Source: Clostridiales bacterium
GTDB lineage: Bacteria > Bacillota > Clostridia > Oscillospirales > Oscillospiraceae
Assembly: GCA_004554585.1 (NCBI GenBank)
Contig: SFLH01000008.1
Location: 21,373 to 85,372 of the forward strand
Direction: 5' to 3'
DNA length: 64,000 nt
Position 1 is the first letter of the stretch, and every line of letters starts with the position of its first letter. Below are positions 32,078 through 40,654 of this stretch, in pieces. The position numbers and the translations under genes were made by a program. Below the pieces are notes generated by a model. It ran no database searches, had not been told where the DNA came from, and saw nothing but the letters and a program-made list of their open reading frames with translations.

Positions 32078-33283
32078 ATGCTGACATTGGATAAAATCTA
32101 TCACGCCGCCTTTGTGCTGAAAAAGGTGGCCCGCAAGACCGACCTGATCAAAGCCACCAAGCTCTCCGACCAGTGCGAGCTGTACCTGAAAACCGAGAAT
32201 CTTCAGGAGACCGGCAGCTTCAAGCTCCGGGGGGCTTACTATAAAATCAGCCAGCTCACCGACGAGGAAAAGGCCCGGGGCATCCTGGCCTGCAGCGCCG
32301 GCAACCACGCCCAGGGGGTGGCCATGGCCGCCACCCAAAGCGGTATCCAGGCCCTAATTTACATGCCCGATGGGGCGCCTATCAGCAAGGTGGAGGCCAC
32401 CAAGCAGTTGGGAGCGGAGGTCCGGCTGGTGAAAGGGGTTTACGACGACGCCTACGCCGCCGCCATGCAGCACCAGGCCGAGACTGGGGCCACCTTCATC
32501 CACCCCTTCGACGACGACCAGGTCATCGCCGGCCAAGGCACCATTGGCCTGGAGATTCTGGACGAGCTGGAAAACCCCGACGCCGTGGTGGTTCCCATCG
32601 GCGGCGGCGGGCTGATCTCCGGGGTGGCCTACGCCATCAAGCACTTAAACCCCAAGGTGAAGATCTACGGCGTCCAGGCCGCTCGGGCCGCCAGCATGGC
32701 CGAGAGCCAGAAGGCCGGTGGGCCCATCACCCTGGACCGGGCAGACACCTTCGCCGACGGCATCGCCGTCAAGCACCCGGGAGACCTGACCTATCAGCTG
32801 GTCCAGGACTACGTGGACGAGATCGTCACCGTCACCGAGGACGAGATCGCCACTGCCATTCTCTCTCTGCTGGAAAAGCAGAAGGTCATCGCCGAAGGGG
32901 CCGGGGCAGTGAGCGTGGCCGCCGTCCTCTTTGGCAAGATCCCTGTCCAAGGAAAGAAAGTGGTGTGTATCGTCTCCGGGGGCAACATCGACGTGAACAT
33001 CCTCAGCCGGGTCATCACCCGGGGGCTGGTGACCAGCGGACGGAACGTGAACCTCACCATCGCCCTGACGGACAAGCCCGGCCAGCTCATGGAGGTGGCC
33101 GACATCGTCTCCCGGTGCGGGGGCAACGTGGTCTCCGTCCACCACGACCGGGGCGAGGCCAACATGGCCATCACCAGCTGCTTCCTCAAGCTGGGGCTGG
33201 AGACCCGGGACCAGGCCCAAATCGACCAGATCAAAGGAGAGCTCACCCAGGCGGGCTTCCAGCTGGTGACCGAGCGGGTGTAA
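32078..33283 (+). CDS. ilvA: Threonine ammonia-lyase with C-terminal ACT domain
   Basis: The PLP enzyme turns threonine into 2-ketobutyrate, the precursor acetolactate synthase needs for isoleucine. The 401-residue protein has the PLP-lysine motif TENLQETGSFKLRGAYYKIS, SAGNHAQGVAMAA, the phosphate cradle GGGGLISG, and an ACT domain from about residue 325 (NLTIALTDKPGQLMEVADIV). This length and single ACT domain are typical of TdcB/IlvA forms in clostridia, so a degradative role is also possible. Confidence 0.92.
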   Translation: MLTLDKIYHAAFVLKKVARKTDLIKATKLSDQCELYLKTENLQETGSFKLRGAYYKISQLTDEEKARGILACSAGNHAQGVAMAATQSGIQALIYMPDGAPISKVEATKQLGAEVRLVKGVYDDAYAAAMQHQAETGATFIHPFDDDQVIAGQGTIGLEILDELENPDAVVVPIGGGGLISGVAYAIKHLNPKVKIYGVQAARAASMAESQKAGGPITLDRADTFADGIAVKHPGDLTYQLVQDYVDEIVTVTEDEIATAILSLLEKQKVIAEGAGAVSVAAVLFGKIPVQGKKVVCIVSGGNIDVNILSRVITRGLVTSGRNVNLTIALTDKPGQLMEVADIVSRCGGNVVSVHHDRGEANMAITSCFLKLGLETRDQAQIDQIKGELTQAGFQLVTERV

Positions 33284-33349
33284 GCCCCCCAACTGCCATC
33301 CCTCGAAAGAATTCCTACTTCTTTTGGGGGATTTTGTTGCTTTCTGCCC

Positions 33350-33378
33350 TTGACACCATCGCCCCGCTGTGCCACAAT
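33350..33378 (+). promoter_or_regulatory. Promoter of the FAD-linked oxidase gene
   Basis: TTGACA (33350-33355), 17 bp, CACAAT (33373-33378). Confidence 0.7.
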
Positions 33379-33478
33379 GCTAAGCTGTTGAGGGGCACGT
33401 TCCCCTGTCAGTAAAATCCAGCCTGCGGCAGAGCCCCTTTCCCAGCTACCGCCGCGCACAGCAAGGAGGTTGCGCAAT

Positions 33479-34906
33479 ATGCCTACCTATCAATCTCTCA
33501 CCCCAGAGCTCATCACCCAGCTGGAGGCCATTGCCCCCGGCCGGGTCACCGCCGGCCCCGACGTGAATCCCGACTACGCCCGGGATGAAATGCCCATCTA
33601 CGGTACCCACGCCCCAGAGGCCGCCGTGGAGGCCCTCTCCACCGAGGAGATCGCCGCGGTGGTCAAGCTCTGTTACGACCACAACATCCCCGTCACCACC
33701 CGGGGCGCCGGCACCGGGCTGGTGGGCGGCTGCGTTCCGGTGATGGGCGGGGTGCTCATCAGCACCACCCGGATGAATAAAATCCTCTCCTACGACCTGG
33801 AAAACTTCACCGTCACCCTCCAGCCCGGGGTCCTGCTGCAGCAGCTGGCCGAGGACGCCCTGGCCCATGGCTGCCTCTATCCCCCCGACCCCGGGGAGAA
33901 GCTGGCCACCCTGGGGGGCAACGTCTCCACCAACGCCAGCGGCATGCGGGGGGTGAAGTACGGCGCCACCCGGGATTATGTGAAGGCCATGACCGTGGTC
34001 CTTCCCACCGGGGAGGTCACCTCCTTCGGCTCGGCGGTGTCCAAGACCAGCTCGGGCTACAACCTGCTGCACCTGATGATCGGCTCCGAGGGCACCCTGG
34101 GCATCATCACCGAGCTGACCTTGAAGCTCATCCCCGCCCCCGGCGCCACCATCAGCCTGGTGGTCCCCTTTGCCGCCCTGGCCCCCTGCATCGCCACGGT
34201 GCCCAAACTCCGCCAGAGCGGCCTGAATCCCCAGGCCATCGAGTTCTTTGAGCGGGAGATCCTTCTCACCTCCGAGGCCTACCTGGAAAAGCAGGTCTTT
34301 CCCCGGGTGATCGACGGCACCGAGGTGGGGGCCTATCTGCTCATCACCTTCGACGGCAATTCCCTCTCCGCCCTGGACGCCACCATCGAGCAGGCCGCCG
34401 AGCTCCTGCTGGCCGAGGGCGCTCTGGACGTGCTGGTGGCCGACACCCCCGCCAAGCTCAAGGAGGCCTGGGCCGCCCGGTCCTCCTTCCTGGAGGGCAT
34501 CGAGGAGCAGACCACCCTGCTGGATGAGTGCGACGTGGTGGTCCCCGTGACCCGCATCCCCGAGTACGTGGTCTACGCCGACAGCCTGGCCAAGCACTAC
34601 GACTTCCGCCTGCAGTATTTTGGCCACGCCGGAGACGGCAACCTGCACATCTACACCTGCTCCAACGACATGGACCGGGAGGAATTCCTGGCCCAGGTGG
34701 ACGACTTTATGACCAAGCTCTATGCCAAGACCATGGCCCTGGGGGGCCAGATCTCCGGTGAGCACGGCATCGGCCGGGGCAAAATCAAATACCTGGCCCA
34801 GGCCGTGGGGGAGACCAACATCGCCCTCATGCGGGGCATCAAGCAGGTCTTTGACCCCAAAATGATCCTCAACCCCGGCAAGATTTTCTCCCTGCCTGAG
34901 GACTGA
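33479..34906 (+). CDS. FAD-linked 2-hydroxyacid oxidase/dehydrogenase (GlcD/D-lactate dehydrogenase type)
   Basis: The 475-residue protein has the PCMH FAD-binding fold (PVTTRGAGTGLVGGCVPVMG, TLGGNVSTNASGMRGVKYGA, GSEGTLGIITELTLKLIPAP) and the C-terminal oxidase domain (YFGHAGDGNLHIY, SGEHGIGRGKIKYL). Such enzymes oxidise D-lactate or glycolate, often passing electrons to electron-transfer flavoprotein in anaerobes; no etfAB is adjacent. ATG 33479 has AAGGAGGT 8 bases upstream; an in-frame TTG at 33470 overlaps the ribosome site. Confidence 0.92.
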   Translation: MPTYQSLTPELITQLEAIAPGRVTAGPDVNPDYARDEMPIYGTHAPEAAVEALSTEEIAAVVKLCYDHNIPVTTRGAGTGLVGGCVPVMGGVLISTTRMNKILSYDLENFTVTLQPGVLLQQLAEDALAHGCLYPPDPGEKLATLGGNVSTNASGMRGVKYGATRDYVKAMTVVLPTGEVTSFGSAVSKTSSGYNLLHLMIGSEGTLGIITELTLKLIPAPGATISLVVPFAALAPCIATVPKLRQSGLNPQAIEFFEREILLTSEAYLEKQVFPRVIDGTEVGAYLLITFDGNSLSALDATIEQAAELLLAEGALDVLVADTPAKLKEAWAARSSFLEGIEEQTTLLDECDVVVPVTRIPEYVVYADSLAKHYDFRLQYFGHAGDGNLHIYTCSNDMDREEFLAQVDDFMTKLYAKTMALGGQISGEHGIGRGKIKYLAQAVGETNIALMRGIKQVFDPKMILNPGKIFSLPED

Positions 34907-34946
34907 CCCTCCCCCGCCGCAAAGAAAACAACCTGCCCCCTTCCAA

Positions 34947-34979
34947 GGCGTGCCGCCCTCGTGGCGGCACGCCCTTTTC
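34947..34979 (+). terminator. Terminator after the FAD-linked oxidase
   Basis: An 11-bp perfect stem (GGCGTGCCGCC / GGCGGCACGCC), loop CTCGT, followed by CTTTT. Confidence 0.85.
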
Positions 34980-35040
34980 TATTCCGGCAGTGACTGTGTG
35001 TCTTTTTTGTAAACTTATGGAAGATTGTCTCGAATATCCC

Positions 35041-35069
35041 TTGACATTGTCGAAAGGTCCTGTTAACCT
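35041..35069 (+). promoter_or_regulatory. Promoter of the first degV gene
   Basis: TTGACA (35041-35046), 17 bp, TAACCT (35064-35069), with a further AT-rich TATTATATAA just downstream. Confidence 0.6.
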
Positions 35070-35104
35070 AATGCTGCGTATTATATAACAAGGAGGCAAG
35101 AATT

Positions 35105-35983
35105 ATGTCTTTTGCCATCGTCACCGATTCTCTCGCCGGTCTGCCTCTGGCCCAAGTGGCCCGGCTGGGGCTGGTGGTCATCCCCCTGTCCTATTCCATC
35201 AACGGCCAGGAGCACCTCTGCCTGGCTCCCGAGGGATACGACAGCGCCGCCTTTTTCCATGCCATGAAACAGCGCGCGGAGGTCTCCACCTCCATGATCC
35301 CTCCCCAGCGCTTTGTCGAATATATGCAGCCGCTGCTCCAGTCGGGGCTGGACGTTCTCTTCATCAGCACCTCCTCCGGCATCAGCTCCTCCTATCAATC
35401 CTCCTGCATCGCCGCCCAGCAGCTGGAGGGGGAGTTCCCCCAGCGCAGGCTGCGCATGGTGGACTCCCTGTCCTCCTCCTTGGGTGAGGGGCTGCTGGTC
35501 CTGCGGGCCTTCTCCCTGCGGGAGAAGGGGATGAGCCTGGACGAGACCGCCGACATCCTGCTCTCCCTCCGCCTGCGCATCGCCCACCTGTTCACCGTGG
35601 ATGACCTGTTCTACCTCAGCCGAGGGGGGCGGATTTCCGGGGCGAAGGCCCTGCTGGGCACCATGCTCAACATCAAGCCCCTGCTCAAGGGGGACCAGTT
35701 CGGCCACATCGTCATGCACAGCAAGGCCCGGGGCCGGAGCCAGTCCATCAAGGCCCTGGCCAAGCTCTACCACGAGCTGGTCCGGTACCCCGGCGACCAG
35801 ACCGTGTGGATCGCCCACGGGAACTGTCCCCAGGACGCCCAGGAACTGGCCAGCCTGCTGGAGCAGGACAATCCCCCCCAGCAGATCCTCATCACCCCCT
35901 TTGATCCCACCAACGGCACCCACGCCGGCCCTGGCTCCCTGGCCCTCTTCTTCGAGGGGGACGAGGACGTGCGCCTGCACTGA
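35105..35983 (+). CDS. DegV family fatty-acid-binding protein
   Basis: The 292-residue protein has the DegV pattern: FAIVTDSLAGLPLAQ at the start, VSTSMIPPQRFVEYM, ISTSSGISSSYQSS, then DDLFYLSRGGRISGAKALLG and NIKPLLKGDQFGHI. DegV/FakB proteins bind a fatty acid and present it to the FakA kinase. GGAGG precedes the ATG. A second DegV gene lies at 42171 on the other strand; no fakA is in the window. Confidence 0.92.
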   Translation: MSFAIVTDSLAGLPLAQVARLGLVVIPLSYSINGQEHLCLAPEGYDSAAFFHAMKQRAEVSTSMIPPQRFVEYMQPLLQSGLDVLFISTSSGISSSYQSSCIAAQQLEGEFPQRRLRMVDSLSSSLGEGLLVLRAFSLREKGMSLDETADILLSLRLRIAHLFTVDDLFYLSRGGRISGAKALLGTMLNIKPLLKGDQFGHIVMHSKARGRSQSIKALAKLYHELVRYPGDQTVWIAHGNCPQDAQELASLLEQDNPPQQILITPFDPTNGTHAGPGSLALFFEGDEDVRLH

Positions 35984-36076
35984 GGGCTTGCCCCGCGAAA
36001 CTGTCCGTGCTACAATAGCATCAGCCCGTGGAAGGATCGCCGCTGGCGGTCCTTTCTTCTTCCTTGGAGGTGTCTT

Positions 36077-36577
36077 ATGCAAGCCCCATCCTGCCCCGCT
36101 GTCAACCCCCAGCACATTCAGGACCTGATGGCCTTGCTGGACCAGGCCCCCTACTTTTCCCTGCTGGGCATGCGCTTTCAGGCCATCCAGCCGGGATATT
36201 GCCGGCTGACCCTGGACCTGGACTACCTCCGCCACGGCAATGCCTTCGGCAGCATCCACGGCGGGGTCTATTCCTCCCTGCTGGACACGGTGGCCTACTG
36301 GGCCGCCTACTGCCAGATGCCGGCGGACCAGGGGTACACCTCCCTGGACCTCACCGTCACCAACCTGGCCATGGCCCGGACGGGGACCCTGACCGCCGAA
36401 GGGCGGGTGTTGCGGACGGGTCGCTCCATCTGTCTGGCCGAGGCCACGGTGAAGAGCCCGGAGGGGAAGCTGCTGGCCCACGGCACCTCCAAGCTCATGC
36501 TGCTGGCCGGACGGCAATCTCTGGATGAACTGCTGGCAGCCGCCGGCGCCCCGCCCCTGCCCCCCAAATTTCTTTGA
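36077..36577 (+). CDS. PaaI-type hotdog-fold thioesterase
   Basis: The 166-residue protein has the hotdog motif LRHGNAFGSIHGGVYSSLLD with its helix-capping His-Gly-Gly, followed by SLDLTVTNLAMARTGTLTAE and a C-terminal beta strand set. These enzymes cleave acyl-CoA thioesters, often aromatic or short-chain. GGAGG lies 6 bases before the ATG. It lies between degV and the greA-like gene, possibly in one transcript. Confidence 0.88.
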   Translation: MQAPSCPAVNPQHIQDLMALLDQAPYFSLLGMRFQAIQPGYCRLTLDLDYLRHGNAFGSIHGGVYSSLLDTVAYWAAYCQMPADQGYTSLDLTVTNLAMARTGTLTAEGRVLRTGRSICLAEATVKSPEGKLLAHGTSKLMLLAGRQSLDELLAAAGAPPLPPKFL

Positions 36578-36610
36578 TCTTTCATCCCATGAAAAGAGGC
36601 GTATGGTGTT

Positions 36611-37114
36611 ATGCACGACGAACTGACCCAAGTAGACATCGACAAGATGAAGCAGGAGCTCCAGCACCGCATCCAGGTCCTCCGTCCCCAGCTCATTGAG
36701 GAGGTAAAAACCGCCCGCTCCTTCGGGGACTTGAGCGAGAATTTTGAGTACAAGGCTGCCAAGCGGGAGAAGAACCGCAATGACAGCCGCATCCGCTACC
36801 TGGAAAACATGATCAAGACCGCCGTGGTCATCGACCCCGCCTCCGCCGGGAGTGGGGTCGCCCTGTTTGACAAGGTCACCTTCTACGTGGAGGAAGACCA
36901 GCAGGAAGAGACCATCCAGCTGGTGACCACCCTCCGCCAGGACGCCTTGAAGGGGCTCATCAGCAAGGAGTCCCCCGTGGGCAAGGCCCTGCTGGGCCGC
37001 AAGGTTGGCGACCGGGTACACATCCAAGTCAACGACAACTACGGCTACGATGTTCAGATCCGCCGGATCGAGAAAACTGGAGAGGACCCTGACATCCCCA
37101 TCAGCACCTTTTAA
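36611..37114 (+). CDS. greA: GreA/GreB-family transcription elongation factor
   Basis: The 167-residue protein has the N-terminal coiled coil (MKQELQHRIQVLRPQLIEEV) with the acidic tip sequence RSFGDLSENFEYKAAK, whose Asp and Glu reach the polymerase active site, and the C-terminal FKBP-like domain (SKESPVGKALLGRKVGDRVH). It rescues backtracked RNA polymerase by stimulating transcript cleavage. The C-terminal part differs a little from housekeeping GreA, so it could be a second Gre-type factor. A strong terminator follows at 37124. Confidence 0.88.
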   Translation: MHDELTQVDIDKMKQELQHRIQVLRPQLIEEVKTARSFGDLSENFEYKAAKREKNRNDSRIRYLENMIKTAVVIDPASAGSGVALFDKVTFYVEEDQQEETIQLVTTLRQDALKGLISKESPVGKALLGRKVGDRVHIQVNDNYGYDVQIRRIEKTGEDPDIPISTF

Positions 37115-37123
37115 GGCACAAAG

Positions 37124-37172
37124 AAACCGCATCCCTCCGCCCTGCACCATAGGCGGAAGGATGCGGTTTTTT
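37124..37172. terminator. Bidirectional terminator between greA and the response regulator
   Basis: AAACCGCATCC-CCGCC pairs with GGCGG-GGATGCGGTTT, with T6 on the plus strand and a shorter T-run on the minus strand. Confidence 0.85.
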
Positions 37173-37182
37173 GATGGAATTC

Positions 37183-37875
37183 TCAGCCCCGGAAGCGGTA
37201 GCCCACGCCCCAGACGGTCTCGATGTACTGGGTACGGTCGGGATTGTTTTCGATCTTGTCCCGGATGTGCTTGATGTGGACGGTGACCGTGGAGACGTCG
37301 CCGTAGGCCTCCACCCCCCAGACCCCATCAAAAAGGCGGTCCTTGGAAAAAACGGTGTCCGGGTGCTCGGCCAGAAAGAGGAGCAGGTCGTACTCCTTGC
37401 TGGTCATGTTGACCTCTTTGCCGTTGACCCACACCCGGCGGCTCTCCCGGTCGATCTCCAGGCCCCGGATCTTCAGCACCTCCGGCCGGCCCTTCTCCCG
37501 GCCGCCCACCAGGCGCTGGTAACGCTGGATGTGTCCCTTCACCCGGGCCACCAGCTCGCTGGGGGAAAAGGGCTTAGTCATGTAATCGTCGGCGCCCAGG
37601 CCCAGGCCGCGGACCTTGTCGATGTCGTCGGCCAAGGCGGAGATGATGATGACCGGGATGTCCTTCTCCTCCCGCAGCCGGCGGCAGATCTCAAAGCCGC
37701 TCAGCCCCGGCAGCATCACATCCACAATCACCAGGGCGTAATCCCCCGACAAGGCGGCGTGGAGGCCCTGGGTGCCGTCGGTATACAGGTCGCAGGAAAA
37801 GCCACCGTTGATCTCCAGGTAGTCCCGCTCCAGTTCGGCCACACTCTGGTCGTCCTCGATGATCAAAACTTTCAT
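37183..37875 (-). CDS. OmpR/PhoB-family response regulator
   Basis: The 230-residue protein has a receiver domain (LIIEDDQSVAEL, phosphoacceptor Asp in VIVDVMLPGLSG, conserved Lys in MTKPFSPSEL) and a winged-helix output (VNMTSKEYDLLLFLAEHPDT, VHIKHIRDKIENN, VWGVGYRF). ATG 37875 is chosen: GGAGG stands 10 bases upstream, whereas ATG 37884 is only one base from it. The start overlaps the kinase stop (TAATG). It is the last gene of a five-gene operon. Confidence 0.94.
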   Translation of the reverse strand: MKVLIIEDDQSVAELERDYLEINGGFSCDLYTDGTQGLHAALSGDYALVIVDVMLPGLSGFEICRRLREEKDIPVIIISALADDIDKVRGLGLGADDYMTKPFSPSELVARVKGHIQRYQRLVGGREKGRPEVLKIRGLEIDRESRRVWVNGKEVNMTSKEYDLLLFLAEHPDTVFSKDRLFDGVWGVEAYGDVSTVTVHIKHIRDKIENNPDRTQYIETVWGVGYRFRG

Positions 37876-39029
37876 TACAACCATTCCTCCTCTTTCCGCA
37901 GGGGAAGATAGATGAACGCATTGGTTCCCTCCCCCTCCTCACTGGTCAGCCAGATCTTACCGTGGTGGCTGCTGACGATGCTCCGACAGATGGCCAGCCC
38001 CAGACCGCTGCCAGGCACCGAGCTGGTCCGGGCGGTATCCGCCCGATAGAAGCTGTCGAACACATGGCGCAGCGCCTCGGCGCTGATCCCTTTGCCGTTG
38101 TCAGAAACCTGGATCACCAGGCCTCCCTCGTATTCCTCTGCCGTCAGGGCAATCTCTCCCCCTGGCCGGCCATACTTGATGGCGTTGGAGATAAGGTTGT
38201 CCAGCACCCGCTTGAGCTTGCTCCGGTCGGCCGTGACTACATAACGCCCCGACGGGATCTGGTCGTGGAAGGTCATCTGGTTCTGCCGGGCGTCCTCCCG
38301 ATACTCCTCCCCCAGATCCCGCAGGAAAGGGCCCATCTCCACGTATTCAAAGTGATACTGCATCCGCCCCAGCTCGTACTCGGAAAAGTCGGACATGTTC
38401 CGCACCAGCTTCTCCATCACCAGAGACTTGTTGTAGATGATATCTAGATAGTGCCGCTGTTTTTCCGGGGTGTTGGCGATGCCGTCCTGGATACCTTCCA
38501 CATAGCCCTTGATGGCGGTGATGGGGGTGCGCAGGTCGTGGGACAGGTTGGCCATGAGCAGGCCCCGCTCCTCTTGGGCCGCTGCCTCGGCCACCGCGGC
38601 GCTTTTCAAGCGCTGGCGGACGCTCTCCATGGACTGGGCCACTTGGTCCAGCTCCCGCAGGTCGCAGGAGAGGATCTGGAAGTCCAGGTCCCCGTCCCGC
38701 AGGTTGTCCGCCGCCTGGCGGAGAGTCCTCAGGGTAGCTGTGATGCGTCCCGTCAGTCGCAGGGTGAGCAGGATGCACACCCCTGCCACCAGCAGGCACA
38801 GCACCACACCCACCAGCACCAGATAGGGCACCATCCGCCGGGGGCCATGGGTCTCTTTTCCGAAAAGGAAGGCCAGACTGTCGAGCAAAAACTTATCCCC
38901 GTTGGGCACCTTGGCGGCAAAGATGGCCAGCATCACGATGATGGCCGCCAGGCCCAGCACCAGGGCCAGCACCAGCATCAGCACACTGGTGCGCAAAAAC
39001 TGCCGGCGCAGTGTCTCTTTCGTCTTCAT
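37875..39029 (-). CDS. Sensor histidine kinase (HAMP-containing, EnvZ/PhoR type)
   Basis: The 384-residue protein has two transmembrane helices (about residues 15-40 and 68-90) around a short external loop, a HAMP segment, the H-box LSHDLRTPITAIKGYVEGIQ, N-box LDNLISNAIKYG, G1 VSDNGKGISAE and G2 GSGLGLAIC. With so small an external loop it may sense through the membrane or through the ABC transporter encoded upstream, as in antibiotic-detoxification modules. GGAGG precedes the ATG; 9 bases separate it from the permease gene. Confidence 0.93.
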   Translation of the reverse strand: MKTKETLRRQFLRTSVLMLVLALVLGLAAIIVMLAIFAAKVPNGDKFLLDSLAFLFGKETHGPRRMVPYLVLVGVVLCLLVAGVCILLTLRLTGRITATLRTLRQAADNLRDGDLDFQILSCDLRELDQVAQSMESVRQRLKSAAVAEAAAQEERGLLMANLSHDLRTPITAIKGYVEGIQDGIANTPEKQRHYLDIIYNKSLVMEKLVRNMSDFSEYELGRMQYHFEYVEMGPFLRDLGEEYREDARQNQMTFHDQIPSGRYVVTADRSKLKRVLDNLISNAIKYGRPGGEIALTAEEYEGGLVIQVSDNGKGISAEALRHVFDSFYRADTARTSSVPGSGLGLAICRSIVSSHHGKIWLTSEEGEGTNAFIYLPLRKEEEWL

Positions 39030-39038
39030 GGTCCCTCC

Positions 39039-39791
39039 TCAGGCGTCTCTTCGGTCAAAGAGGAGATAGCCACAACTGCCAAACACCAGGCCGTATCCCG
39101 CCAGCAGGCCCACCCGGGGCAGCAAGGAGAATACGGGCAAGGTGATGCCGATCCACAGGTTGTGCCAGCGCAGGTAGCCAGTGAACACCAGGCCGCCCAC
39201 CACCGGCAGGTAGGTCCCCAGAACCAGCAGCAGGATGTACACCACCACACACAGCAGCACCGTCAGCCCCTGGCCTTTGATCAGCTGGTTGATCAGGCAG
39301 AAAAACAGGATCAGTACCGCCAGGGGGATCAGATCCAGCAGGCAGGCCCCCAGGCTGGTGAGAATGCCCTCCGTTCCGCCGCCCAAGGCCACCTGGGCCA
39401 CGGTGGAGACCAGGTAGAGCACTCCCAAGTCAAAGGCGCACAGCAGGAAGACCGCCGCCGCCTTGGAGAAAAAGAGTTTTCCCTTGCCCACCGGGCGCAT
39501 GAGAGAAAAGCGGATGGTGTGGTCCGCCTGCTCCCCCACAAACAGGTCCCCAGCTGCCATAATGGCCATGAGGGGCAGGAAGAGCAGCAGGACAAAGGGC
39601 AGGTTGGAGGTCATCAGCCCCCCCAGAATCGCCTGGCGGGAGACCTCCCCATCGGTGAGATAGTTGATGATCAGCACCCGCAGCGCACTGGCCACACAGA
39701 TGAGGCTGCCCAGGATAAGAAAGACCAGATATTTCTTCCGCTTGCTCAGCTTGAAGAGCTCATTGCAGAGATTGGCGCGAAATTGTTCCAT
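39039..39791 (-). CDS. ABC-2 type permease
   Basis: The 250-residue integral membrane protein has about six helices (for example YLVFLILGSLICVASALRVL, FVLLLFLPLMAIMAAGDLFV) and the ABC-2 sequence HTIRFSLMRPVGKGKLFFSK between them. It pairs with the ATPase gene 16 bases upstream. Such two-gene exporters export lantibiotics, lipids or peptides, or relieve envelope stress. GGAGGAG lies before ATG 39791. Confidence 0.86.
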   Translation of the reverse strand: MEQFRANLCNELFKLSKRKKYLVFLILGSLICVASALRVLIINYLTDGEVSRQAILGGLMTSNLPFVLLLFLPLMAIMAAGDLFVGEQADHTIRFSLMRPVGKGKLFFSKAAAVFLLCAFDLGVLYLVSTVAQVALGGGTEGILTSLGACLLDLIPLAVLILFFCLINQLIKGQGLTVLLCVVVYILLLVLGTYLPVVGGLVFTGYLRWHNLWIGITLPVFSLLPRVGLLAGYGLVFGSCGYLLFDRRDA

Positions 39792-39807
39792 GCTCACTCC
39801 TCCTCCC

Positions 39808-40539
39808 TCACAGCACCACAGAGCCCTTTTTGTCCCGGACCTTAGCCAGGAAGTAGTCCTCCAGGGAGGGATGCAGGCGCAGGGCCTCCTCCTTGGTCTC
39901 AAAGGAGAGCATCTCCCCTTCGTAGAGGACCAGAACTTTGTCGCACATTTTCTCGATCTCCGAGGCCAGGTGGCTGGCCACCAGGAAGGTGACTCCCTTC
40001 TCCTTGGCCAGGCGGATGATGATCTCCCGGATCTCCACGGTGGCCTCGATGTCCAGGCCGTTGGTGGGCTCGTCCAGGATCATCAGCTCCGGTTCCGACA
40101 GCAGCGCCAGGGCCAGGCCCATGCGCTGCTTCATGCCCAGAGAGAACTTGCCGCAGCGCTCCTTGGCATAGGGGAGCAGCCCCACGATCCGCAGGACCTT
40201 GTCGATCCGCGCCCGGTCCACCTGGGGATAGTACCGGGCCGCCATGCACAGATGGTCCAGGGCGGTGAGGTTTTCGTACAGGGCCGGCTGCTCAATGAGG
40301 GCCCCCACGTTCTGCAGCGCCCTCTCCCGGTCCGCTGCGTTCACCCCAAAGAGGGTGACGGTTCCCTCGGTGGGCTGGGCCAGGCCGGTGAGGGATTTCA
40401 TGATGGTGGTTTTCCCTGAGCCGTTGGGCCCCAGCAGCCCTACCACCTGCCCCCGTTCCACGGAAAAGGTGATGCTTCTGGCTCCCCGGCCATTGGAATA
40501 AATCTTGGAGAAATGGTCCAAAGACAAAACCGTATCCAA
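39808..40539 (-). CDS. ABC transporter ATPase, TTG start
   Basis: The 243-residue protein has Walker A GLLGPNGSGKTTIMK, Q-loop ALIEQPALYENL, signature FSLGMKQRMGLALAL, Walker B LMILDEPTNGLD and the H-loop ASHLASE. These LGMKQ-type ATPases belong to the ABC-2 drug/lantibiotic-export group. TTG 40539 is chosen as start because AAAGGAG lies 9 bases upstream and no ATG is near; the frame stays open further 5' but without a ribosome site. Confidence 0.9.
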   Translation of the reverse strand: MDTVLSLDHFSKIYSNGRGARSITFSVERGQVVGLLGPNGSGKTTIMKSLTGLAQPTEGTVTLFGVNAADRERALQNVGALIEQPALYENLTALDHLCMAARYYPQVDRARIDKVLRIVGLLPYAKERCGKFSLGMKQRMGLALALLSEPELMILDEPTNGLDIEATVEIREIIIRLAKEKGVTFLVASHLASEIEKMCDKVLVLYEGEMLSFETKEEALRLHPSLEDYFLAKVRDKKGSVVL

Positions 40540-40654
40540 TCTAGTGTGCTCCTTTCCGTAGGGTCCCAAAGACCCACGAGGGCGGGACGACCCCGGAGGC
40601 GCGCTGCCCCCGGGGTTGTGCCCACAATGTGATTGCTTCGTTGTTTTGTGCCCC

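Noticed and set aside
35081..37150. 689-codon minus-strand frame opposite degV, thioesterase and greA
   Set aside because: Spans three clearly coding plus-strand genes and has shadow composition.
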